DNA of 5,541 bases, from the NCBI GenBank assembly GCA_023489135.1, contig JAMDCE010000428.1:1-5541 (forward strand), given 5' to 3'. Of this stretch, positions 1-5,518 are shown in pieces. The notes beneath the pieces are model-generated. The model did not search any database. It saw only the letters and a list, made by a program, of their open reading frames with translations, and had not been told where the DNA came from. Positions within the stretch are counted from its first letter, which is position 1, and the number at the start of each line of letters is the position of its first letter. The DNA comes from Chloroflexota bacterium. GTDB lineage: Bacteria; Chloroflexota; Chloroflexia; JAMDCE01. The translations under genes were made by a program, and so were the position numbers.

Positions 1-24
1 CCGCTTGCTGCATTGACTCATCAT
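1..24 (-). CDS. possible start of a leftward gene cut by the window edge
   Basis: Read on the minus strand, a purine-rich stretch containing GGAGAAGGTGGGAG is followed at once by ATGATG, and the frame stays open for eight codons (MMSQCSKR) to the window edge. The Shine-Dalgarno-like run lies about 6 nt from the first ATG when AGAAGG is taken as its core. This would make a gene divergent from the Fem gene and sharing its upstream region. Eight codons carry no family information, and I see no clear minus-strand promoter for it, so this is a suggestion based only on the start context. Confidence 0.2.
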
Positions 25-127
25 CTCCCACCTTCTCCAACCACCAGGGGATACAACTGCCCAGTGGCCGGTAAGATTCTCTGATGAGGCAACGAATCAC
101 GCAAAGTAAGGTTTTTGATGAGTCAAT
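12..127. repeat. 12-bp inverted repeat pair in the upstream region
   Basis: ATTGACTCATCA at 12-23 is matched exactly by its reverse complement at 116-127, with 92 nt between the arms. An exact 12-bp match this close is unlikely by chance in a region of this size. The left arm overlaps the possible leftward start codons and the right arm lies just upstream of the Fem promoter, so paired binding sites for a regulator are possible. There is no transposase or target-site duplication to support a mobile-element end. Confidence 0.35.
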
Positions 128-135
128 TCGGCGAG

Positions 136-164
136 TTGCCGTGAGGTAGTAGTTGTGTTATAAT
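136..164 (+). promoter_or_regulatory. sigma70-type promoter with extended -10
   Basis: A -35-like TTGCCG (136-141; 4 of 6 to consensus) is separated by 17 nt from a perfect TATAAT (159-164). The -10 is preceded by TG at 156-157, giving the extended -10 form TGnTATAAT. Transcription should begin near 171, leaving a leader of about 210 nt before the Fem gene. It is the best plus-strand promoter in the window and probably drives the Fem gene, and possibly murE and the gene after it by read-through. Confidence 0.7.
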
Positions 165-179
165 GCGCGTCGCGTAGGG

Positions 180-192
180 CGTGTTTAACACG
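180..192. promoter_or_regulatory. 13-bp perfect dyad, candidate operator
   Basis: CGTGTTTAACACG is a perfect dyad with six paired bases on each side of a central T. It lies about 10 to 20 nt downstream of the predicted transcription start, a usual place for a repressor site. A dyad of this size is expected about once by chance in a window this long, so only its position supports a role. I do not recognise it as the site of a known regulator. Confidence 0.3.
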
Positions 193-207
193 AGAATGAT
201 TTTGCCG

Positions 208-267
208 CACGCGAAGCCGCGAAGAACGCGAAGGCAAACATTAGATTCCTCTTCGCGGCTTCGCGTG
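208..267. repeat. 18-bp perfect inverted repeat made of GCGAAG units
   Basis: The arms at 208-225 and 250-267 are exact reverse complements, with a 24-nt loop between them. The left side carries GCGAAG three times (211-216, 219-224, 228-233), and the right arm carries the complementary CTTCGC twice (251-256, 259-264). Transcribed from the promoter at 136-164, it would form a very stable hairpin in the Fem leader. It is not a standard intrinsic terminator, because no tight U-run follows directly, although GTTTTCGTT lies shortly downstream. Similar 'cttcgcgg-cttcgcgtg' sequences occur, from memory, as dispersed intergenic repeats in many environmental genomes, so it is probably a REP-like element. 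Confidence 0.75.
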
Positions 268-370
268 AGACCCGTGTTTTCGTTCCTGGCGGCGCCCCAG
301 AGGGGCCTGGAAGACTAGTATGGCACTCGGTTTGCCGGCGCCTTTATGGTCGGGATGGTCATTGGGTTGG

Positions 371-380
371 GGAGGGGAGG
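371..380 (+). promoter_or_regulatory. double Shine-Dalgarno before the Fem gene
   Basis: GGAGGGGAGG holds two GGAGG cores. The second ends 3 nt before the ATG at 384 and 6 nt before the ATG at 387; the first lies 8 nt from the ATG at 384. Either adjacent ATG can therefore be used, with 387 having the more usual spacing to the nearer core. The choice changes the protein by one methionine. Confidence 0.7.
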
Positions 381-383
381 AAG

Positions 384-1538
384 ATGATGGAAGTTCGACT
401 TCTCGACGACCGCAACACCTGGAACTCGTGGGTCGCTGAGCATGCGACGGGGAACATCCTTCAGTCGTTCGAATGGGGCGAGTTCAAGGCTTCGCAGGGA
501 TGGAGAACCCTGCGGTTCGCGGCCCTGGACCAAGGCCGGATGATGGCCTGTGCCCAGGTCTTCTTGCGCCAGGTTCCCACAGGCACGATAGCCTATTGTC
601 CCAGAGGCCCCCTGTTCGATCCCTGCAATCCGGACCCCTTGGAGCGACTTCTGGACACTATCCACCGTACCGTGCACGCCCACGGAGCTATCTTCTTTAA
701 GGTGGAGCCACCGCTTCTGGACTCATCTTCGTGTCATCAGGTGTTCACCACCTGGGGATTCCGACCCGCAACCGAGATCCAGCCCCGCAGCACCATCGTC
801 GTGGACCTCTCACTCGAGCTGGATGTCATTAGCTCCCGGTTGAACATCAAGACCCGCTACAACGTCGGGCTCGCCGGACGCAAGGGCATCAGGATCGCCG
901 AGGCCGGCGACGACGGCGCTCAGGTCTTCTACTCTCTGCTGCAGGCTACCAGCCACCGCGCCGGTTTCTCCGTGCACTCCCTGGAGTACTACGATAAGGT
1001 TTGGAAGCTTCTCCGAAGCAGGGATATGGCACAGCTCTTGCTGGCCACCTACGGCGATGAAGTGATAGCGGGCACCATGTTGTTCAGACTGGGCCCAAAA
1101 GCGTATTATATGTACGGAGCATCGAGCGGGCGTCACCGCAACCTGAAGCCGAGCGATCTCCTACAGTGGGAGTCGCTCAGGTGGGCCAAATCGGTGGGAT
1201 GCACGGCTTACGACATGTGGGGAATCCCCGACGAGGTGGGGCAGGCCGCGGCTCTGGGACAGGACCTTGAAGACGTGGAAGAGGGCCGCATCGGAGGGAA
1301 GGATCACGGTAACGGAAAGGGCAAGAATGGCTCGGCCGGAAGCAAGACAGACGCGAGCGCTTCGGCCCTTTGGGGCGTCTACCAGTTTAAGCGAGGCTTC
1401 GGCGGAGATGTCGTCCGCTTCGCCGGGGCGTACGACTACGTGTACTCGGCCAGCCGCTACCTCCTGTGGGTCCGCTCCGTGCCCTTGCTGCGCAGCTTCA
1501 TCGGCAAAGTGCGACAGCTTGACAAATCGCAAGCCTAG
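384..1538 (+). CDS. FemA/FemB/FemX-family peptidoglycan bridge aminoacyltransferase
   Basis: Members of this cytoplasmic family transfer amino acids from aminoacyl-tRNA to the side chain of the third stem-peptide residue of lipid II, starting or extending the peptidoglycan interpeptide bridge. The 384-residue product has the usual N-terminal signature NILQSFEWGEFKASQGW (24-40), followed by the first acetyltransferase-like domain. The segment NIKTRYNVGLAGRKGIRI (154-171) is the typical basic entry to the second domain. YYMYGASSGRHRNLKPSDLLQWE (241-263) and YDMWGIPDE (276-284) are also family hallmarks, as is LWGVYQFKRGFGGDVVRFAGAYDYVY (329-354). Oddly, a hydrophilic insert of about 45 residues rich in Gly, Lys, Asp and Glu (about 284-328) separates the WGIPD and LWGVYQFK motifs, which are usually close together. 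The start follows a strong double Shine-Dalgarno. murE downstream supports a wall role. The amino acid transferred cannot be read from the sequence. Confidence 0.9.
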   Translation: MMEVRLLDDRNTWNSWVAEHATGNILQSFEWGEFKASQGWRTLRFAALDQGRMMACAQVFLRQVPTGTIAYCPRGPLFDPCNPDPLERLLDTIHRTVHAHGAIFFKVEPPLLDSSSCHQVFTTWGFRPATEIQPRSTIVVDLSLELDVISSRLNIKTRYNVGLAGRKGIRIAEAGDDGAQVFYSLLQATSHRAGFSVHSLEYYDKVWKLLRSRDMAQLLLATYGDEVIAGTMLFRLGPKAYYMYGASSGRHRNLKPSDLLQWESLRWAKSVGCTAYDMWGIPDEVGQAAALGQDLEDVEEGRIGGKDHGNGKGKNGSAGSKTDASASALWGVYQFKRGFGGDVVRFAGAYDYVYSASRYLLWVRSVPLLRSFIGKVRQLDKSQA

Positions 1539-1556
1539 CTCGCCGGGCTTGGCGAG
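1539..1556 (+). other. small stem-loop after the Fem stop codon
   Basis: CTCGCC and GGCGAG form a 6-bp GC-rich stem with a 6-nt loop starting directly after the TAG stop. No U-tract follows, so it is not a proper intrinsic terminator. It may stabilise the mRNA 3' end or cause partial termination before murE. A stem this short could also be chance. Confidence 0.3.
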
Positions 1557-1614
1557 GGTAATCAATTGGGTGGCTTGAGTGGTAACGGAGTCGGCGACCC
1601 TCAATACCCATTAG

Positions 1615-1643
1615 TTGACACCCTCATCCGAGTGAGCTAGTAG
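1615..1643 (+). promoter_or_regulatory. possible murE promoter with perfect -35
   Basis: A perfect TTGACA (1615-1620) is followed after 17 nt by TAGTAG (1638-1643), which matches only 3 of 6 positions of a -10 box. A start near 1650 would leave fewer than 10 nt before the murE GTG, giving an almost leaderless mRNA. If active, it would let murE and the next gene be expressed independently of the Fem gene. The poor -10 keeps confidence low. Confidence 0.35.
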
Positions 1644-1658
1644 ACAACGGGGAAAAAC

Positions 1659-3164
1659 GTGAAACTACGAGAGATGGTCGACGCGCTCGATACCAAAGAG
1701 ATCATCGGCAATCCGGACACAGAAATAGGGGAAATCGTGATCGACTCCCGGCAGGCCAGGCCGGGGGCTCTGTTTGTGGCCATCCCGGGGACGCAGCGCG
1801 ACGGCCACGCCTTCATTCCCGACGTGGTCGGCCGCGGCGCGGCGGCAGTGGTATGCGAAAGGCCGTCGAGCGCGGCCGGTAAGATAACGCAGGTCGTAGT
1901 ACCCGCCTCTCGCCCGGCCCTGGCCCTCCTGTCGTCGGCTTTCTACGGATTCCCCGGTCGAAAGCTGAAGGTGATCGGCGTCACGGGCACCGACGGCAAG
2001 ACGACGACCAGCAGCCTGATAGGAGCGATCCTGGACGCGGCCGGGAAGAAAACCGGGCTCATCACCACCGTCAGCGCCACCATCGGCGGCCGGGCCAGCG
2101 ATACGGGCCTTCACACCACTACGCCCGACCCGCCCGAGGTTCAGCGATTCCTCGCCCAGATGGTGGCGGAGGGGATGGAGTACGCCATCATTGAGACCAC
2201 CTCGCACGGGCTGGATCAGGACCGGACGCTGGGAACCGCCTACGACGTGGCCGTGGTAACCAACGTGACCCACGAACACCTCGACTACCACAGAACCTAC
2301 GAGGCTTACCTGGCAGCCAAGGGCAAGCTGTTTGCTCAGCTTACTGCTTACCGCAAGGACGGCGTTCTCAAGGTGAGCGTTACTAACGCCGACGACACCT
2401 CATTCGATTACCTGCGCCGGTTCCCGGCCGACCTTTCTCTTACCTACGCCCTTGAGAATCCTGCCGGTGTCGGCGCGAGGGAAATCGAGCTTTCGCCAAA
2501 GGGCACCAGATTCATTGCTACCACCCCGAACGGGGACGTGGAGATAACTAGCCCCTTGCTTGGGAAGTTCAATGTGTATAACATGTTAGCGGCAATAGCA
2601 GCGGCCGTTTCTCAGGGTATCTCGCTGCAGCACATGGCCGAGGGGCTGAGAAGCTTCCGCGGCGTAACCGGCCGCATGGAGCCCATCGATGGCGGGCAAG
2701 ACTTCGACGTGCTGGTGGATTTCGCCCATACGCCCCGCAGCCTGGAGCAGGCGCTCACGCTGGGGCGGAGCCTGACGCGCGGTCGGGTGATCGTGGTCTT
2801 CGGCTGCGCCGGGCTGAGAGATCGGGGCAAGCGACCGCTGATGGGCGAGATATCCGGCCGGCTGGCCGACCTGGTGATAGTTACAGCGGAAGACCCGCGG
2901 ACCGAGGGCCTCGACGAGATCAACCGCCAGATCGAAGAGGGGCTTCTAAAGGCCGGGCGACGACAAGGCGAGGGATACCGCGTGATCGGCGACCGGACCG
3001 ACGCCATAGCCTTCGCTCTTGGGGAGGCTCGCTCCGGTGATTTGGTCATGGTGACGGGAAAGGGCCACGAGAAGTCGATGTGCTTCGGCGAAACGGAGCA
3101 TCCCTGGAGCGACCAGGAGACCATCAGGAAGATACTGGAGAAGGGTAGGTTCAACACGGCGTGA
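1659..3164 (+). CDS. murE: UDP-MurNAc-tripeptide synthetase (MurE ligase)
   Basis: MurE is a cytoplasmic ATP-dependent ligase that adds the third residue (meso-diaminopimelate, lysine, ornithine or similar) to UDP-MurNAc-L-Ala-D-Glu. The 501-residue protein has the N-terminal substrate domain with DSR (29-31) and GALFVAIPGTQRDGHAFI (36-53). The ATP-binding P-loop is GVTGTDGKTTT (107-117), followed by ETTSHGL (179-185) and AAKGKLF (219-225), where Lys221 should be the carbamylated lysine. The C-terminal ligase domain carries GRMEPI (338-343), DFAHTP (354-359), FGCAGLRDRGKRPLMG (381-396) and GKGHE (467-471). Length is normal. The specificity loop reads EDPRTE (411-416) instead of the DNPR of classical diaminopimelate enzymes. 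The arginine is kept, so the third residue is uncertain. Translation begins at GTG 1659 with a weak GGGG Shine-Dalgarno; an in-frame ATG at 1674 is an alternative, but MKLREMVDAL matches family N-termini. The end overlaps the next gene by 4 nt. Confidence 0.95.
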   Translation: MKLREMVDALDTKEIIGNPDTEIGEIVIDSRQARPGALFVAIPGTQRDGHAFIPDVVGRGAAAVVCERPSSAAGKITQVVVPASRPALALLSSAFYGFPGRKLKVIGVTGTDGKTTTSSLIGAILDAAGKKTGLITTVSATIGGRASDTGLHTTTPDPPEVQRFLAQMVAEGMEYAIIETTSHGLDQDRTLGTAYDVAVVTNVTHEHLDYHRTYEAYLAAKGKLFAQLTAYRKDGVLKVSVTNADDTSFDYLRRFPADLSLTYALENPAGVGAREIELSPKGTRFIATTPNGDVEITSPLLGKFNVYNMLAAIAAAVSQGISLQHMAEGLRSFRGVTGRMEPIDGGQDFDVLVDFAHTPRSLEQALTLGRSLTRGRVIVVFGCAGLRDRGKRPLMGEISGRLADLVIVTAEDPRTEGLDEINRQIEEGLLKAGRRQGEGYRVIGDRTDAIAFALGEARSGDLVMVTGKGHEKSMCFGETEHPWSDQETIRKILEKGRFNTA

Positions 3165-4264
3165 AAGTATCGTTCCCCCACATGGGGTCAGCCTGGGTAG
3201 CGCTCAAAGCGCTCTTCGACAAAAATGGGGTCGAGTGCATCCCTCCTCCTCCCTGCAGCAAGAGAACCGTTGAACTGGGAACCAAGCATTCGCCCGAATG
3301 GGTCTGCATGCCCTTCAAGACCATGCTCGGGAACTACATCGAGGCCCTCGAGTTGGGCGCCGATACCCTTCTCGGCGTTGCCGGCCCCGGCCTGTGTCGC
3401 CTGGGGTACTATTCCAAGCTGCACGAGACCACCCTCAGGGACCTGGGCTATGACTTCAAGATGTACTGCTTCGACTGGCAGGAGAAGCAGGTCGTCGGCC
3501 TGGCCGAGTTCATCAAGACACTGCTGCAAAACAACTCCTGGCCGCACATAGTGGGCGACATCAAGTTCGGCTTGACCCAGCTATTCTACATCGACGATAT
3601 CGAGCGGCACGTCCACCAGGTGAGACCGAGGGAGAAGGTGCAGGGAACCACCACCAAGATCTGGCGCACGGCGGGCGAGCGCATCTGCGCCGCCCACGAT
3701 CCCGACACCCTCAAGCAGGCCAAGAAGGCGATAATGGCCGAGCTCGACGCGGTCGAGCAGGGCCCGAGCGTCGACGTGCTGCGCGTGGGACTGCAGGGCG
3801 AGTTCTTCATGTCCGTCGAGCCCTTCTGCAACATGGACATGGAAGAGGAGTTGGGCAAGATGCGGGTCGAGGTCACGCGCTCGGCCTACATCTCCGACTG
3901 GGCCAAGGTCTGGCTCTTCATCGAGGCCCTGGGCATGGGCCACGGCGCCAAGGTCAAGAAGGCCGCCCGGCCCTACATGCGGTACGACCCCAGCGGCGAC
4001 GCCATGGCCTCCATCGGCGAGACCATACTGCACGCCCAGGATGGTTTCGACGGGATCGTGCACATCCAGCCCTTCACCTGCATGCCCGAGATCATCGCCC
4101 AGAACCTGCTGCCCCAAGTCAGCCGCGACCACGACATCCCCGTCCTCTCCGTCATCCTGGACGAACAGGGCGGCAAAGCCGGCCTGCAAACCCGCCTGGA
4201 AGCCTTCGTGGACCTCATGCGGAGAAAACAGATGCAGAAGAGGCGGCGGGTGGCGGTCCACTAA
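3161..4264 (+). CDS. CoA-activase-associated / 2-hydroxyacyl-CoA dehydratase-like iron-sulfur protein (COG3581-like)
   Basis: The 367-residue product resembles proteins annotated as 'CoA protein activase' or 2-hydroxyglutaryl-CoA dehydratase-related, common in anaerobes and usually of unknown substrate. Family features are the start MKVSFPHMGS (1-10), PPPCSKRTVELGTKHSPEWVCMPFK (29-53), GPGLCRLGYY (75-84), VGLQGEFFMSVEPFCNMDMEEELG (209-232) and HIQPFTCMPE (301-310). Cys32, Cys49, Cys79 and Cys307 lie in the conserved motifs and are candidate [4Fe-4S] ligands. There is no signal peptide or membrane segment. The C-terminus is basic (QMQKRRRVAVH). The GTG start lies in the GTGA overlap with the murE stop, implying translational coupling. 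The usual partners, an ASKHA-type activase (COG1924) and a second dehydratase-like subunit (COG3580), are not in the window. The family is well supported by recognition; the reaction is unknown. The gene ends 2 nt from the convergent acyl-CoA dehydrogenase stop. Confidence 0.85.
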   Translation: MKVSFPHMGSAWVALKALFDKNGVECIPPPPCSKRTVELGTKHSPEWVCMPFKTMLGNYIEALELGADTLLGVAGPGLCRLGYYSKLHETTLRDLGYDFKMYCFDWQEKQVVGLAEFIKTLLQNNSWPHIVGDIKFGLTQLFYIDDIERHVHQVRPREKVQGTTTKIWRTAGERICAAHDPDTLKQAKKAIMAELDAVEQGPSVDVLRVGLQGEFFMSVEPFCNMDMEEELGKMRVEVTRSAYISDWAKVWLFIEALGMGHGAKVKKAARPYMRYDPSGDAMASIGETILHAQDGFDGIVHIQPFTCMPEIIAQNLLPQVSRDHDIPVLSVILDEQGGKAGLQTRLEAFVDLMRRKQMQKRRRVAVH

Positions 4265-4278
4265 TCCTAATACTTCCT
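4258..4278 (+). repeat. left copy of a 21-bp inverted repeat, at the convergent gene ends
   Basis: This tract, with core CTAATCCTAAT, covers the final His codon and TAA of the iron-sulfur gene. On the other strand it covers the last residues (Arg-Lys-Tyr) and TAG of the acyl-CoA dehydrogenase. Its exact reverse complement is at 5126-5146, 847 nt away. Both genes end sensibly here, so this copy is probably the original and the other the derived one. The tract is not itself a dyad. Confidence 0.9.
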
Positions 4279-5125
4279 CAACCCCAACGCGTATTCCGCG
4301 ATCAGGGCCCTCTGCAGCTGGTTGGCGCCCTCGATTATCTGGAAGACCTTGGCTTCCTGGAAGTAGCGGCCGACGGGGAACTCCTCGGCCAGGCCGTAGC
4401 CCCCGAACACCTGCACCGCGTCGGTGGCCACCTTCATACAGTTGTCCGAGGCAATCAGCTTGGCCATGGAGGCCTCGAACGAGGCGCGCTCCACGCCCGC
4501 GTCTTTGAGCAGGCCAACGCGGCGCACCAGAAGTCGCGCGGCCTCGGTCTGGCTGATCATGTCGGCCAGTAGCTGCTGGATCATCTGGAAGTTGGCTATG
4601 GTCTGGCCGAACTGCGACCTCTCGTTGGCGTACTTCAGCGCCACATCCACGCACGCCTGGGCGTGGCCGATGGCCCGCGAGGCCACCGAGAACCGGCCAC
4701 GATCCAGCGCCGCGCCCACGATCTTGAAGCCCTCGCCCTCGTTGCCCAACAGATTCTCTTTGGGGACGAACACGTCTTCGAACGCCACCTCAGCCGTGTT
4801 TCCCCTCTTCAAGCAGTGCATTGGGATGGGCTTGCAGCCGACCCCCGGCGAGTTGCGCTCCACGATGAAGGCGCAGATTCCCTTGTGGCGCAGCGAGCGA
4901 TCCAACGTCGCCAGGACGAAGAAAACGTCGGCGTGGTTGGCGTGGGAGATGAATATCTTGGACCCGTTCAAAACGTATCCGCCGGCACCAGGAAATACCG
5001 AGGTCTCCAGGCTGGCCAGGTCCGAGCCGGCGTTCGGCTCGGTCAGCGCCGCGGAGGAGATCATTTCGCCCCGCGCCATCGGCTCCAGGTACTTGCGCTT
5101 TAGATCCTCCGAAGAGCCGAACTTC

Positions 5126-5146
5126 AGGAAGTATTAGGATTAGTGG
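5126..5146 (-). repeat. right copy of the 21-bp inverted repeat, inside the acyl-CoA dehydrogenase
   Basis: This is the exact reverse complement of 4258-4278. Read in the dehydrogenase frame it gives His-stop-Ser-stop-Tyr-Phe plus the first two bases of a Leu codon. It replaces about seven codons that in relatives usually encode a hydrophobic stretch after SVQNS or SVHNS. Similarity stops abruptly on both sides. An exact 21-bp match is far beyond chance in a window of this length. Confidence 0.9.
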
Positions 5147-5444
5147 GAGTTCTGCACCGAGATAACCGAGGCGCTGAGCCAGTCGCCGCGCGCTATCTCC
5201 TCGCAGACCGCCCCGTAGCTCACGAAGTCCAGTCCCGGTCCCCCGTACTCCGCGGGAATCAGGCAGCCCAGAAAACCGAGCTCTCCCAGCTTTGAAATGA
5301 TCTCCTTGGGATAGCGTCCCTCTCGCTCGTACTCATCTATGTGGGGGATGATCTCCTTCTCGGCAAAATCGCGAGCGGTCTCGCGAACCATGTTCTGGTC
5401 TTCCGTTAGACCAAAGCCCCTTAGCTCTTCTAGCCTCAACGCTT

Positions 5445-5451
5445 CCTCCTT
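5445..5451 (-). promoter_or_regulatory. strong Shine-Dalgarno favouring a TTG start at 5439
   Basis: On the minus strand AAGGAGG is followed after 5 nt by an in-frame TTG (5439-5437), giving a protein that begins MRLEELRGFGLTEDQ. The GTG at 5469 has no comparable ribosome binding site and would lie only about 15 nt from the predicted transcription start. The TTG start leaves a leader of about 45 nt and still includes the whole conserved N-terminal domain. Confidence 0.55.
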
Positions 5452-5490
5452 GGCGGCCTTGTTGGCCACAAAAAACTCGAATACTGCCCC

Positions 5491-5518
5491 AGTTTAGCGC
5501 AACGAACCCGTTTGTCAA
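5491..5518 (-). promoter_or_regulatory. sigma70-type promoter of the acyl-CoA dehydrogenase
   Basis: On the minus strand a perfect -35 TTGACA (5518-5513) is followed after 16 nt by TAAACT (5496-5491), which matches 4 of 6 positions of the -10 box. Transcription would start near 5484. The intact promoter means the interrupted frame should still be transcribed. The remaining bases to the window end (5519-5541) show nothing I can support. Confidence 0.65.

Larger units (their letters stand above)
4267..5469 (-). pseudogene. acyl-CoA dehydrogenase, interrupted by two in-frame TAA codons
   Basis: The frame encodes an FAD-dependent acyl-CoA dehydrogenase, which oxidises acyl-CoA to enoyl-CoA and passes electrons usually to electron-transfer flavoprotein. 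It spans 400 codons, the normal length. The N-terminal helical domain runs from LTEDQNMVRETARDFAEKEI to EEIARGDWLSASVISVQNSH (about 21-109). The middle domain has the FAD/substrate motif LTEPNAGSD (142-150). The C-terminal domain has ERSQFGQ, FGGYG (355-359) and QIIEGANQLQR, whose Glu380 is the likely catalytic base. After His109 the frame reads TAA TCC TAA (5142-5134), then continues without a shift as YFLKFGSSEDLKRKYLEPMARGE, with family-typical spacing between SVQNS and KFG. The stops lie inside a tract copied in inverted orientation from the gene's own 3' junction. As written, it gives a 109-residue fragment and perhaps a 270-residue fragment from ATG 5079, neither likely to be active. GTG 5469 is the longest start; TTG 5439 has a far better Shine-Dalgarno. 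An assembly or amplification error is a serious alternative to true decay. Confidence 0.85.

Noticed and set aside
12..127. Miniature transposable element bounded by 12-bp terminal repeats
   Set aside because: There is no target-site duplication at the outer edges, no transposase and no second copy in the window.
208..267. Intrinsic terminator for an upstream gene
   Set aside because: The 24-nt loop is large, there is no U-run directly after the stem, and the hairpin lies downstream of a strong promoter pointing into the Fem gene.
208..267. CRISPR array
   Set aside because: The repeated units are only 6 bp, with 2 to 3 nt between them, and form one palindrome. There are no spacer-sized unique segments or cas genes.
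1665..2291. Minus-strand open frame of 208 codons opposite murE
   Set aside because: It is opposite the conserved MurE N-terminal and ATP-binding regions, with no recognisable motif or ribosome binding site.
3581..4654. Long minus-strand open frame of 357 codons opposite the iron-sulfur gene
   Set aside because: It is antisense to a clearly recognised gene, its translation is low-complexity and rich in Gly, Arg and Asp, and it runs across the convergent junction. It is a by-product of GC-rich codon use.
4424..5137. Plus-strand open frame of 237 codons opposite the acyl-CoA dehydrogenase
   Set aside because: It is antisense to the recognised dehydrogenase frame and shows no family features. 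Its stop is simply the repeat read from the other side.
5134..5142. Recoding of the TAA codons (selenocysteine, pyrrolysine or read-through)
   Set aside because: Selenocysteine uses TGA and pyrrolysine uses TAG. Two TAA codons inside a copied tract are explained better by overwriting of the gene or by an artefact.
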